Below are positions 1-13,400 of a stretch of 64,000 bases of DNA, in pieces. Position 1 is the stretch's first letter. Every line of letters starts with the position of its first letter. Below the pieces are notes generated by a model. That model searched no databases. It was not told the DNA's origin and saw only the letters and a program-made list of their open reading frames with translations. Source of the stretch: Phoebastria nigripes (lineage: Eukaryota > Chordata > Aves > Procellariiformes > Diomedeidae); assembly GCA_035582835.1 (NCBI GenBank), contig JAYKAV010003059.1, positions 456,304 to 520,303 on the forward strand, in the 5' to 3' direction. A program made the position numbers and the translations under genes.

Positions 1-540
1 TGAGCTGAATGTGTTATGTCCACCACATGCTCTGGCTTCTGCCAACGCAGGCAGAATGACTGCAGTGTTATTACAGACCTCCTTACAAAGACAGTATGTG
101 AAATGTTACTGCACAGCAGCCCATTTTCAAATGTTAATTTGGTCATTACTTCTTTCTCTTTTNACAATACAAAGGCCTGAATTACAACCCGGAATAAGCT
201 ATGAAGTTTCTTAAAAAAAATATAAATTCTGCTTCTCAAGAGCTTAAAACATGCAAGAGATTGTGTAACTTAGCACTGTCAGAACTTAAAAACCATGCAA
301 AGGGATGTTTACTGGAACGTGTAAAATATGTGGTGGTAACTGAGCTTTTAAATGCTAAGATCCATACCAAAGTGAAGAAAAGAGTTGTAAAAACTCACAA
401 AAATGCCCCCAGAAGACTGTTATACTTGGTTTTTTTGCAGATCCCAGTAGGAGAGAATAAATAATAAGGTGACTAATTCGTGAATAGATAACAGTTTAAA
501 TTACTCATGTTATTTTTTCCAGACTGGATCACACACTTAC
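1..540 (-). other. VPS13B: VPS13B intron, partial (left edge)
   Basis: Intron following the exon at 541-696, starting with the strong donor GTAAGTGTG on the minus strand. I searched the minus strand here for the next VPS13B exon and saw none. The open frames at 11-214 and 201-464 on the plus strand have no family resemblance. One N lies at 163. Confidence 0.8.
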
Positions 541-696
541 TTGCTTTTGCACTCCACTGAGCTGCTGAACCTTGATAATAAGTGATGCTGTCCGGCCCTT
601 GTACTGAATGGTACGAATAAAGGTCCCTGTATTGTCCACACTGAATGGTTCAGACCACCGCCAGTTTCCCCAGCCTTCAATACAGATGTGTAACAG
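541..696 (-). CDS. VPS13B: VPS13B internal exon (window exon 9 of 9, SHR-BD region)
   Basis: 156-bp exon, exactly 52 codons, phase 0 at both ends. The acceptor is CTTTCCAG before 696 and the donor is AAAAGCAA|GTAAGTGTG after 541. The peptide starts LLHICIEGWGNWRWSEPFSV, continues DNTGTFIRTIQYKGRTASLI and ends KVQQLSGVQKQ. W-x-W-S-E-P-F is the hallmark core of the SHR-BD domain shared by VPS13 paralogues, and the longer stretch is specific to VPS13B. The next exon downstream (minus strand) is not found in the remaining 540 bases, so the gene continues to the left of the window. Confidence 0.96.
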
Positions 697-840
697 CTGG
701 AAAGAAAGCAATTACTACTTCAATACATAACTGGGGGGAAAAAAAAGCTTGCAGTAGGATAGGAATTCCCATGACAGAGAAATATTCTTGGTTTTAAAAC
801 TCAGCAATGCTAAGCATGCCAGTTCTCTGAATGATCCACT

Positions 841-860
841 CATTCTGTGATTCTGTGATT
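841..860 (+). mobile_element. possible CR1 3' tail relic
   Basis: CATTCTGTGATTCTGTGATT resembles the tandem octamer end of CR1 elements (ATTCTATG repeated) in plus orientation, with one substitution per unit. GATCC-type sequence precedes it, but I cannot follow a CR1 body further upstream. It may be the last bases of an eroded copy or chance. Confidence 0.3.
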
Positions 861-2160
861 TCAGATACAAACAGAAGAATCAACAATACCGTAAGATGGC
901 TCTGCATCATGCTTTTCTATAAATTACCTGCTTTAACAGAGTATTTAGGATGGTAAAAATCCAGCACACAACTGTTCAGAAAAAAAGGTTATGTAGACTA
1001 GAGAGCATAAAATAGGAAATAAGAGATTTTCTTTACTGCCCTTGAAACTGTTCAAGAAATCCACCCTCTTTATTACCAGCAAGGTGATATGGAGCACAGG
1101 TCCAGGCCAGATTTTTGGCCTTCAGAATAAGACAGAAAATCACAAATACCCTTCCCTTCAAAATAAAGAAGGATGCAAATCTACTTGTATGTATACTTGT
1201 ATAGCTCACTTATATATGTGTGTTCAATGTAGAACTTAGCTTATTGCTGAGAGATGGGAAACGTTTCATTTCTTACACAAATGTGGTGGCAAGTTCAAGC
1301 TTGACTGCATGAGAAGAAATTTAACTGCATAATTATACTCCCTGTGTGATTTATTCCGGAAAAGGAGTGGCTTTTTTCCAGTTTAACTTAAATCACTTCC
1401 AGAGCAATATAGCCTTTCATCATTTGAAGAGCCTTTCATCCATTTACCCACCATACGCACTTACCTCTATCCCATGGAGATTCTTTAAGCCAGAGTAGTG
1501 AAAATTGGTACTGTTCCATGTAGGTCAATGAAGTTACATAAATTTACGCCAGCTGAAGATCTGGCTATTTAGCTCTGTATAGATCTTTTGTGGCTGTGCA
1601 AACTTAAGAATGTGAGTTATATATAAGGGATCAAAGCAATAAGCATTCTGGGTAAAATTTATTCTTTGCAGAGGGCCAGCACAGAGCCTAAGCATCACTT
1701 AAGTCCTTTAAAACAGTTATATAAAGGCCTTGTGGGAATTCTCTCTTGAGGGTTGAATTTCACTCTGATTTTGGACATCTGTCATTAATTAATTTAAGTA
1801 ATTGAGAACAGGATCAGGCCCAAAGTTTGATTATGTACACTAGCAAAAATTGAAACTTGTAAATATTATGTTCTCCCATGATTTGTTTCCAGAAAGAGAT
1901 AGCACTGGCCATGGGTCTGGCCAGTTGGACTTAGTGAATGGCTGGATGTTGGGTTTTTTCATTGTTTTAAGAAACAACCGCAGCAACAACTTTCAAAGAT
2001 ATGAAAACTCAGTAGCCTGTTTGCAATTTGTGGTATCCTCAGCACAAGTTACACACAGAACAATAACATCCATTCAGTGGGTGGCTTTTGAATTTGCAAG
2101 AGTGATGACTGTTGCATTCAGATTCAAATTAGTTTTACGCTGGAAGCACAAAGGCTAATA

Positions 2161-2212
2161 TGTGCCAGTGTGCACATGGGCATGCATCTGGATGTGCACA
2201 TGCGTGGGCACA
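2161..2212. repeat. alternating purine-pyrimidine stretch (Z-DNA-prone)
   Basis: A run rich in TG, CA and GC dinucleotides containing TGTGCACATG and GATGTGCACATGCGTG, with several small palindromes (GTGCAC twice, GCATGC). It is a simple-sequence-like intronic stretch. Confidence 0.6.
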
Positions 2213-3266
2213 GCTTTATATTCAAGAATATGTTGAGGGAAGCTGTGCACTAGGACACTCAAACTCATAAACAAACACGTCGCTTTGATTCTTAAGTACT
2301 AGTTACAGAAAAGGAAAAACAAAACAAAACAAAAAAATCCAACTGCAGTGGCTGGAATCAGTTCAGTTTCTTACAGAGGCAGCTGGGAATAAATCTCATC
2401 ACATATGAAAACTAAGAGAAACAAGAAAACTGTTTACTTTGGAGAGACTGGTAGCTGGAAATGACAGCCAAATAACGAGAAAAGGTACTAAGTGGTCAGT
2501 CTCAGCTAGAAGGCACACAAAATACAGTGTGCTCCAAAGATAGATGTCATATAAATGCCATAATTGATAATTAGTAATTGTATGTAGCTCCAACATTAGG
2601 ATGTCTCCCACCCTGTATAAACAGCTTTGCTCACGAGTTGAATGTTCCCAAGGAACATGCTGTCAGCTTTCCTTGAGCAGTCATTAGCTCCCAAATGCCG
2701 CCTTACTAGTTTTCTTTGTAGCACAGCGATTAGTCTGCATTTAACTTCATGGTTCAGAAAGAAAAATAAAAAGAGCTATTATCATATATTGGCAATTTCT
2801 TATTTTATAAACATACCATTTGTATACTGGTAAACGCTACATACAAAGGAAACAGCCTTTGTAAGTTATTTTAAAGGTATCTAATATATTTGTATTAATG
2901 ATATAATAATATAAGAATTGGGTACTGCGTAAGTTCACTTTTGAGCCAAGAAACTGCATTCCATGAAAACACAAAGGGATCTCTGGGTGAATCAGTTATT
3001 TAAATGTGAGATTTCTGGAAAAGGTGGCTAGAAGTAATCAGCAAATGACACTAAGTGATACAAAGATATATGGCAGGAAATAAAAATTGAAGTAATTTTA
3101 GAAAATTAAGTAATCAGGTGTTAACATTATTTTAGCAGAAGACGTCATAATAGATGGTGTTAGATACTCAACAAGGCAGAGTTCTAATGTTATAAAACTG
3201 ACCTAATACTACAGATTCACGGTAATTGCCATGTAACTCCCTTTCATTTATCAAGCTTTAAGTAAA

Positions 3267-3352
3267 TTCTAAGTATTTATTCTAAGTATTTATTCTTATC
3301 TTATTTATTCTAAGTATTTATCTAAGTATTTATTCTAAGTATTTTATTCTAA
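3267..3352. repeat. degenerate 13-bp tandem repeat (TTCTAAGTATTTA)
   Basis: Exact units TTCTAAGTATTTA lie at 3267-3279, 3280-3292 and 3308-3320. A 12-bp unit lies at 3321-3332, a 14-bp unit at 3333-3346 and a partial at 3347-3352. A degenerate spacer (3293-3307) sits in the middle. Unit-length slippage of one base either way is visible. Confidence 0.9.
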
Positions 3353-6300
3353 TCACTTTGCTTAAAAAAAGTTCAACAAGTACAGCTAAGTATGGTGCAT
3401 ATATTAGGAGAAAAGAGAAGTCATTGCAAAAAGGTACAAAAAATATTCAATGGACTTCAAAAGCATTCTAACAAATATAATCCAGTGATAAGTGGCAATT
3501 TATAGCTTAGAGAGAATTTAAAACAGAGTATCTATCGTATATGTGAAGATAGGCACTCATTTGTGTAACCATCTGATTTCTGCATTTTCTGTTAGGGAAA
3601 CGTATCAACAGATAATACAGAGTTTTTTGTTTTGACTAGACTTTGCTGGGGTTTGGATTTGTAATTCTGAGCCATCATGGATTTCTGTTTGGAGAGGGAA
3701 AGAAATTGCCTTCAGGGAGGCAGACTAAGATGAAGATGCTCCTACTGGAGCGAATGGCTAGAAAAGCTGTATTCTTTATCACATCTCTTCACAGAATGTT
3801 TCTATGCGCTCCTCGGAATTTACTTAGGTTTTCAGCTAGATGTGTGAGTGAAGGATACGATCTGAGTAAATAAAGCTAAGTGTCATATGACAAGGCATGA
3901 AGACTAAAATGGGGGATTAAAAATGAGACTAAGAATGGAGCCTGTCCAGAAAAGGCAGCATTTTCCAGCTGTATAAGTAATTTAAAGCTTGTGCCCTCAA
4001 AATGCTTAGTGATACAAATTTGATTTCTACTTTGCTTGTAGATCCAAAGTTAACTTGGTTTCACTGTAGTTAGATTATATCTGTCTTCTAAGTGAAACTA
4101 GAAAATGCTTTTTGGGCAGAATAAGGGTTACTGCTCTCAACTCTGAGAGACTGGGAAGAATCAAGTGAGGACCTGGTTAATGGTGTGGAAACAGTTGGTT
4201 ATTTTAAAAGATACAAGATAGTAAAATAAAAGCTGTGATGATGCAGCAGCACGGAAGAAATGGAGACCTGGAGATGGGAGATGAATTCTAAGACTTGAAG
4301 CTAAAGCAATTTTTAATTGAAAAATTAAAGGAGAAGGATGATTGGTATTTTTTGGTTGTGTTTTCAGGATACAAGGTGGCCCTTGACTAGGATTAGGACT
4401 TAAAACAATAAAACCAATTAGTATTTGGGAAAACAGTGAATGAAATGTTCATTCTGCACATTGTCAGCTGCAGCAGCCACCAAAACAGTTTGAATTTCAG
4501 CTTGGCTTCATTTTCTCATGGGACCTGGGAGATCTGACCAGTTCTACACCATCATCCCTTGTAAGATAGAAGACCAGTACGGAGCATGGGAGAAAGCAAT
4601 TTCCATCACCCCCAAGCTGGCTAGTAGAAAAAAGGTCACATTTGGCAGATAAACTCTGACCCTCGGGGGCTCCTGGAGGTGTTGCGAGCCTCAACACAAC
4701 CTGCAAAGCAGGCCTGAACCTCGCAGGTACAAACTAGCTCTACACACTGTAGAAAAGAAGAGTCTTTTGGTTAAGGAACAGTAACCAAATTATGAGGGTT
4801 CATGTGAATCCTTATCTGCCCCAGGTATTATCTAGAAAGTCAATTAAATATAATACAATATAACCATTGATTTTGAATGCAGGACCCCAAAGGAAAGCAA
4901 TAATCCATTTCTCACTACTTGAACAGTGCAAAGTAACATACAACTTTTTTTTTTTGCCTGATGATGTTCTGTAAATGACCTGTGGAGGATTGTGTAAAGT
5001 ACAAAAGGTTGTGCAGAGAATCTGTAACATCCCTAAACAATAAAACAGGAAAATATCCCAATAATAACTGATATATGTCACAGTTTCTAAGTTTGAACCC
5101 ACAGAGTACTGTGTATCATCTTACACTTTATATAACCCAATACCTGAAAGAATGGCAACTTAGAAATAAATAACAATGAATTATGATCCTGCTGGAGATG
5201 CAACATAAATTGAAATTTGGCTTCAGTCTTTTTTTGTAGGAGAACGAGGAGGAGGTTCTTAAAGCTATTTCCAAATCTACAACTGCCTTTAAAAATTATG
5301 TTTATAAAATTCTAGCAGAAGTTATGCTTTGCAGGCACACTATTTAAAATAAGAGGAGAAAAACTGTAAATGGGTTCCAGTGAAGGTATTACTAATATAC
5401 TAACCACTACTAATATCTATTCCAGAATTTATAAGTGTACGTTCAGAAGAACAGAAAAGCAAATGACAGAGATATTTTCCCTCAAATTCTATATAAGTAG
5501 CAATGAAGTGGCACATAGCTGTTTCAGGTATATGTACCTACTTTGATAAGAAATAAATCTATTTTGTTTATAACCAGTAACGTGGCCACATTCTCATTGA
5601 AGTCATTGCCCAAATCAACATAGGAACTGATTTTTACCCACTACACCTGCTGCTTCAAGTTAAGGACGGTGAAAAGTGAAAATGGGCTGTTATTATAACC
5701 CTGGGAGAAGACTCTGGAGAAAGGTTTGGGAGCTGCTACTTTAAATGCAGACTTCCCCTATGCAACATTATGTTTTGCATAGAAAGCAAATTAATGAATT
5801 TATATCCATTATTCTTTGCTTCTTCAGAGGACTCTGCTGAAGTTTGACCGTGGGGAAAATAACTAGTAATAACTACCATGTTACAGAAGATTTTTGCTGT
5901 TTATTCGCAAGCAAACAATCTCTGCAGAATACATTCAGGGGACTCTCACATGAATAGCTGGTTTTTACGTTTGCCATGATCCCTAGTGGGACCCTCTGAC
6001 TGCCCACTGCCTTGCAAGACAGAATTCCTTAACTCTGAGTAAATTGCTAGGAAGATCTGATCTCTTCTAACTTCAGAATTTCACCCTATGTATCATATGC
6101 TCCAGTTCTTCTCCCAAAAAACACAGCTGTCTTGGAGACAAACATGACTTTTGACATAACTGGGGCCCATCCCACAAAGCAACTTGAAGATCAAGATAAG
6201 GAGCACAAACTGGATCCAATAATGACGTAAGAGCCAGTGTTGTCTGTAGAGCACAGGAGTGATGTAGCTTCTCTTCCCTTTTAATGATATCTAACAGACC

Positions 6301-8510
6301 TCTAACTTTCATTAAAATCTGCAAAAGGAACTCATGAGGTCTGGCAACTTTTGCTAGAATTGCTTAAAGCCTCAAATATCACCAGTTTTGGACTTACCCC
6401 AACTCTGAAAGGGACTATATAGTTGGGGGTGTCTTATCCCTAACAAAGGTCAAAACCTCATGAAATCTGAGGAAAACATGGGGGGTGGAGCGGAGTAGAA
6501 GAGTGAGCATCGGACCTGAGGCTTATTACTGAAATATTAGCCAAACTAGCGAGACTTGCAGGAATCAGTGTGAAAGTTAAAAGGGAAAGGTTAGGTTCCC
6601 TGAAGTGTAGAAGATCCGGGCTGGGAAAAAACGAAGGAAGGAAGGAGCTTTAAGATAAGCCAAACAGTTGGAGGGACACCATCAATAGCTGATAAATCCA
6701 AATCCTTGGTGTGCTATAGCTGTTTTCATAACGTGAAGAAGTTGAACAATTTTTAATTATAGCCTATAATAGCTTCATTAATATTAAAATTAATTATAAT
6801 GTAAATAAAGCATTATATAACTATCTGCTACTACAAAAATAACTTATTTTAGGTATATATATTTAATTGTGTTAAATAATTCAATGGGCAATTACTGCAT
6901 CTCTCACTATCCTTAATTAGCAAAAGAAAAATGGAGAATTTTATTGATGTGAATGTGAAAGAAATACAATCCTTTTAAAACTATTTATTTTCATTTAACT
7001 GAACTGCCTTGCCATACTACAAAAACATTTTGCAGAGGTTAAATAAAGTATTTCATGGCAACTGCTGCTTCTTTGTGCCTGTGTAACAAGAAACATGAGC
7101 CAGCCGAAATTGTGCAAGTTGGTTTTCTTTCCCAGTAAGAGAATGTGGTATCTAAGACCTTGTCCTAACTCATTTTATCCCCAAGAGTAAGTCAAGTAAG
7201 TCAAGTATGAACTAATGCCTGGAGGGAAGTCCCTGACTCCAGAAGTATGGATTATTTCACATTTATCTTACAATCTGCTCTCAGAGTTCTTAAAATTCAC
7301 TAACTTGGCAAGTTGGGAATTATCATGAGAAATGAAATAATTTCATAACTATGAAGTCATCTAGCATTCCACGAATATGACACTTGGAGGGTTTGTCCAT
7401 GCTTGGGCATTATTCTGACCTTTGGATAATAAGCTGTTAGATAGTTTTGCATGGAAACAATTAGAAAAGTGCCATAGCATAATAGGGACAACCTGATGTC
7501 TTAATTGAGTCATCATTTTCATTTCAAGGATTTGTATTAATCATTGAAAAAATTTACATGACAACATTTGTAATAATATTTAAACAAACTTATTTCGTAT
7601 GATCTAAAATGACAAAGGATTGTGCTGTTTAGACTGTTTAGATGAACTGCCTTTCTGAAGCATGCTAAACTTATAGTGATTTGTATTTAACATTAACCAA
7701 ATGAACAAGGCTTATAGACGGATGCCAAGATTCTCCGACCTTTGTAAAGAAAATTTGCTTCTATCTCAACAGTGTGTGGAAAGCCTGTGCTTCCATATGT
7801 TTTCAGTGAAATTACCTCAGTGCTATTTTTTAGTGTCTAAATTTCCCAGCAAGAGATGGCTGTTGAAAAATGTTAAAAGAGCAGAAATATTCTTGAAATT
7901 ATTCCAAGGGCTGGGACAAGGGAGGTATAGCCCCTCTACTAGAAGAGCCTGCTGGCCAGCAGTGTGATTGAGTCAGGAGGAGTGAGCTGTTAGCTTCGCC
8001 ATCTCCTGGGACATGGGAATCCAACATGACACTCCTGACTGTTTATCAGCCCAATTCTTCAGTGAATCTGAATCTGATCAGAGCAAAACAGAATGGGGAA
8101 ACCCTTTGACATCACCAACTTCCAGCTGAAGAATGAATATCTGAAAAATGAATCTGAAGTTCCTACTGTCACCTCACCCACTCCCTAATGTGTGATTTGT
8201 TTTTCTGCTGGACTTTTCCACCTTTCATCCTGCACTTTTATTTTTCATTTAATGAGAAACTTACATAGTGGCCATGAAAACGGAATGTTTTGCACAGCTC
8301 AAGTATGTGACTGAAAGGACAAGCTGAAGATCAATGTTTAAATATTTAAGTTCTCCAGGTGTTGCATGGCTAATGCCATATATTGTGCTGGTGGTCTTTA
8401 GCAGCTCGGCTGCAACTGACAGAAAGTATCAGTTACAAGGTGCAATTTTAACTCTTCTACTTTTCACTTTGCTTGAGATAATCCTCATTTTCAAAAATCT
8501 TTCCAGTTTG

Positions 8511-8578
8511 CACCATTATCGGAAGTACACCATTATTAGAAACACACCATAATCAGAACTACACCATTAGCAGAACTA
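8511..8578. repeat. 17-bp minisatellite, four copies
   Basis: Four head-to-tail 17-bp units: CACCATTATCGGAAGTA, CACCATTATTAGAAACA, CACCATAATCAGAACTA and CACCATTAGCAGAACTA. Copies differ from one another at several positions. The array has sharp ends: neither TTTCCAGTTTG before it nor TCTAGAATGATGG after it continues the unit. It is intronic. Confidence 0.9.
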
Positions 8579-10287
8579 TCTAGAATGATGGTCAAAAAGA
8601 GGATTCTCTCAACTGCGTAATTTTATATAAGTAACCAGAAAATGGATAAGAAAAAATGTTAAGAGGAAAGTCTTACTTAGTTCTGGTTTTATTTATAATT
8701 GCTTTAAGCATTTCCTTCTTTTTCCACGTGTTTATGAAAAGGTTTAAATGATTTTTTGGGTGGTTGCTACAAAAGCAAATGATAACTGGTTATGAAATAC
8801 GGGTCACATTCAGGTAGCTTTCTACAAGCCTGGTTGTTCTTTCTCCCTCACACAACCAGAGGGAGTTACATCAGTCGTAACCCAAGTGCAAGTACCGTCA
8901 CCTGATGAGTGCGGATCCTGTCTCACAATTGCACAGAGCATAGTTGCCCATTTGGGTTGCTTGCCTATGGGCTGGGGCATCACAGGCGTTTTGCTTGTAT
9001 GAGAAAACATATGTCCTTTTTGAAAACATGACAAGGGACATACAGTACTCCAGTGTCTCTAAGTCTCCAAAGGTCCCCCTCTGTGCACTATTACACCTGT
9101 GCACACCGTTTATAACAACTCCTCTGTCGCTGGGGTGAGACAGTCCTTCATTAGCCTGTCTTTCTCTTAACTTACGCCTTGACTTCAGCGTCAACTGCAA
9201 CTGTTTACTCTGGCTGAATTTGCTCTGCACGGATTACCGCATTCATGTAAAATTCAGTAGTTTTGCATAGCCACCAACTGACATATGAATGAAAAACACA
9301 GTAAATTTGCCATCTCTGCTTCCTGATGAAACTTGAAACTTGTCAGTAGTGAAAGTGGGCACAGCTCCTGTTTAGAACTACCATCCAAATTTCTTTCTCA
9401 CATGGTAAGGCTGGTATTTTCCAGGACTCTAGAGGAGTTAGGAACCCCCATTCACTACACTTCTCCCAGGATCTGTAAAAATTTTAGTAACTCTTCAGCG
9501 CAGGACTACTGCTCAGCAAGTGGGGTGGCACAGGTCTCTAGTCTCCCACTCAGCAGGAGCTGGGTATGTATTAAAAAGAGAGAAGAAATGGCTTTGCTGT
9601 CTCATAAATACTTTTTTTAGATTTAAATTCTTGCCCTATCTTGAATCAAGATGAAAAGTCCATTTTTCACCACCACTCAAAAAACCCAACAACATGGTTT
9701 CATTGAAATATTTCCTGTTGATAATTTTAAAATATTTTACCTCAGTTTCAGTGTTTATCCTTAAAAAAACACCCAAGAAACAGAAACTGCATTATTTAAA
9801 CTGTGTAAGTGGGGTGTTTCTGACAATTTCAAATCTTTTCTAATGCGAGCACATGCTGAGCTGAGAGATTTGTCCAGTTTGACCCTGTTCTGCAAACAAT
9901 TTCAGTGAACAGATGCTTCTGGTAAAAACAATTCATTAAAAAAATTCCCCAAACCTCTAATGTACATCACAGAAAACAGACACTGATCACTTAGTTATAA
10001 AAACCTGGCAAGCAATCTTCTTTTGCTTTTTTTCAGGAGCTTCAGTTTCCACAACTGCTCAGTTTTACGGAAAGCAATCGTGCACATCCAGTTCTACCCC
10101 TGAGTAACTTCTAAACACTTCTGGCTTTCCTCACTCTTTGTTTACCCTTTCTCTCTGATGAAGCCCCGGTGTGTGGCTCCTGAAAGAACTGGAGCATTAG
10201 AGATAGTCGAGACCATAAAGAATCAATGCATAAAGCCACCAGTCAGCTTTAGCAATTGCTGCATTTGAAGGGCTGTTTCTGACATAC

Positions 10288-10449
10288 CTGCGGGGACTTG
10301 TGAGAGCGCCAGCTGTACTGGTGACTGTGGAGACTAGCCAGCAAAATATTTTCATCAGTATCCACCTGGCCAAACCGCAGTGTCTCTTGTGTGTCATTAC
10401 AGATCACAAAATGGCTGAAGACCAACTCCTCTGCCTCAGGGCATTGGTT
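10288..10449 (-). CDS. VPS13B: VPS13B internal exon (window exon 8 of 9, SHR-BD region)
   Basis: 162-bp exon, exactly 54 codons, phase 0 at both ends. The acceptor is CCTTTCAG before 10449 and the donor is CCGCAG|GTATGTCAG after 10288. The peptide runs from NQCPEAEELVFSHFVICNDT through FGQVDTDENILLASLHSHQY to SWRSHKSPQ. It is nearly identical to human VPS13B as I recall it and lies at the start of the SHR-BD segment named after plant SHORT-ROOT-interacting homologues. In VPS13 proteins this region forms part of the adaptor-binding module that recruits the protein to its target membrane. Because the exon is in frame, skipping it would remove 54 residues without a frameshift. Confidence 0.96.
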
Positions 10450-13400
10450 CTGAAAGGAAAGGGATATGAAAGCCAGTAAGCATCAGATTAATTGCAAGAC
10501 ATTTGGCAGCTGTCTGCCCAGTGGCGACTGTTACAACACAGAAATGCTTCAAGATCTCTTGCCATTAGCTTTGGTCTCATGGTACTCCACTCTCTGCAAA
10601 AACTAGTGTTTGGGTGGACAAAACATATCCTAAGACTCAACATATTTTACTTGATGTTTCTGTAATGCAAATCTTAAAGATTTAAAACTACAATAAAAAC
10701 TAGATTTCCTAACTTATGTAAAAGATTTCAACGAAATTAAATTCAGTTGGAAATGACATGTCACATAGGGCAGGTGGGGCACTACAGGCTGAGCACAGAG
10801 GCATGAAGAGGTTTCTCCATGCTTGACAACTGATCGCTCAGGCCAACAGGCTACACTTCCTCTTCCCCAGCTGCTGCTTCGACTTTGAAACGTTGCTGTG
10901 GGTCAGCAGCAGAAGACCTCTCTCTCTCCTGATACCACAACACTTAAAAAAATAACTAAAGAAAAAGCAGGAGACATGGGGAGAGTATTTTCACAGCTCC
11001 ACGAGGCTAGTTTGAAAATGCATCATGCAATTTGACAGGCTAATAGTAAAAATCAAAAACTATCATGGGTTTTAAAAGCATTTTAGATTTTACAATACTT
11101 TTTCTCCTGCCTGCAGCATCCTTCCATCCCTCTCTTTCTGCTTTTCATCTGGCTGCTTGTCACTCTGTTGACACAATGAGACTATATGATAGTCATAAAA
11201 ATTACCAGAGCTACAGGTCTTCCGCCCCTGAAGGGACGAACTATAATCCCCTATATGGGAGAGGTCAAAATGTGACTGACAATTTGATTTGGAGATCACC
11301 TCTCATATATTCTGTCCTAGTCACTACTGGGCTGGCACCTTCCACTTACAAGCAACTATCTAGCAACCATGACAATTACTCCAAGAAAGCAACATTTGGA
11401 TAGTCTTCATGCAACTTAATGGGTATAACACAAAGAATTCATCTTCTTGTGCTTTTCGTTACCTCTTTTTGACCCATCTTTCCTAGCACACACTTTTGAC
11501 AGTGCTTTATTGTTGGCTGGTTCCCTTCTCTCCACAATATGGCCCAGCTGCTCTTTTCTCATCCTTTCTTCCCATGACGTCTTCTCTAACTTATGAGACC
11601 TCCATGGTCTTTGAGACCTGATTCTGTTTCCCCTCCTTGCTCTCTCAGTGGACCTTTTAAATGGACATAATGAAGCTAGCACCTCCTCTGTCTATGATCA
11701 TATGGGTCTCTAGTTCTTTGATAACAATGTGCCTGGAAGCCTGCAGAAATTTAGAGATCAAACAACAGAGAGAGAAAAATATTTCCTCATAGATCCCTAT
11801 GGATCCTTAGTTATCCATGAAAAACAGTTTGGTACATTGCTTGTAGCACACTGCTGGGCGATACACGCGGAACAGATTTTCTGAGAAGCGAAGTGTGCAA
11901 GGTATGTCCGATTTAGCATCCTTGAATGCATGTTCACTACCATTATTAACTTCAGAAGAACCTAAGGTGCAGGTTGCAATTCCTTTTGTGACTAAATGTT
12001 AGAATGATTGGCTGGGAGTGTTTGTGCAAAAAATTATTCACCCTAGGAGTATTTAAGCATGAGATTATTTAGATTAAAGCTTCTCTCCAAATCTCATGAA
12101 TTCTTCTGCATAAGATCAGGTATCTTCTGTGAAACAAGAGTTAGGTGAGCATAACCAAAATCTCACTTTTTCAAAGCAGTAAAACTCATTACAGAGCANT
12201 ATGTCAGTATCACATTCAGTAGCAGATCTGGGTATGCTAAAGGCTGACATTTACAGTGCCACTTCAGAGTGCAGAGTTTATTTTGGCATTTTCTAGTGGT
12301 GGATCTATGGCTTTTTACTGTCAAGCTGCCATACCCACATACCCATAAGTCTACCACAAATATATATATTTTCCTGTTACAGCTTTGCAAAATGTTCTTT
12401 TTAAAAGGGAGGATTTACTATCCACAGAGCTCAGCATGTTGTTATAGTCAAACCTAGATAAAACCCCAGGGGAATTTAAGAAAATTTTTTTTACTCCAAT
12501 ACATTTTCTTGCTGATTATGCACAGACTGGAAGAACAACACCGGAAGATGATGAACTTCCTTCTTTTTACCTGACTAACTGATTAACTAACTTAGTTTCA
12601 AGTAAGTTAACTCGAACTGTAGGTTCTTGCATTTTCTAGAGGGAAAAGAGAATCTAGCAAGTTTTTGGCATGCATAGAACTCCTAAATTGTACTGGGGGA
12701 ATGTTATCCCATCAGGGATTATTAATAGACTTGCACACATTTTGGTGCTGATGAATGACTGCCATTAATCATTAGCCTTAAATGCTAATTTGCTACTAGA
12801 ATCCACTGCTTTTAACAACAACGCCTCTCACAGTTAAGAAAAGAGGTATTTTAAGCTCAATTTTACAACAGTTCCAAAGTTTTAACCAAGGAAACACCAA
12901 GATTTGCATAATAAGGCATTGCGCCATGCTGCCAGGCTTAAGAGAGCGCTACTGATGCCCCAAGTCTTGATAATAACAGCTGACTAAAGGATCATCAAGG
13001 CAGGGTTCTAAGCAACTCTTATTCTCCTTGCAGTAAATACAGGAGATTTTTCCCAGACAAAGTACCACCCATGCTTCTCGGTCCCTGGGGAGCTGCAGCA
13101 GCTCCCTGCACCCATCACAGGGAACTGGATCCCAAATTTGCTGCTGAAGTCTGACAGTAGAAGCTTCTAGGGTAAGCAGAAAGGGACCAAAAAAAAAAAA
13201 AAATCAGCAAAAGGATGGAGTGAGGAAATCTTGATTGATAAAAGAGAGTGTAGAGAAACCAGGCATAATAAAAACAAATAGATCTGGGCCATTTGTGTGG
13301 CAATGATGCTGAAGGGCTGAATAATGACACCAGGAGCTGAAAACACCTAAGTCTGGATTAGGAAAAAAATCCCCTCTCTGAATTAAAACAGCAAATCAAA

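Larger units (their letters stand above)
697..10287 (-). other. VPS13B: VPS13B intron of 9.6 kb
   Basis: Non-coding. Junction peptides on both sides (SHKSPQ and LLHICIEG) join directly, so no constitutive exon is missing. Contents that stand out are a possible old CR1 tail at 841-860, an alternating purine-pyrimidine stretch at 2161-2212, a degenerate 13-bp tandem array at 3267-3352, a very AT-rich patch at about 6750-6900 and a 17-bp minisatellite at 8511-8578. The open frames present are short and unrelated to any family I know. Confidence 0.8.
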
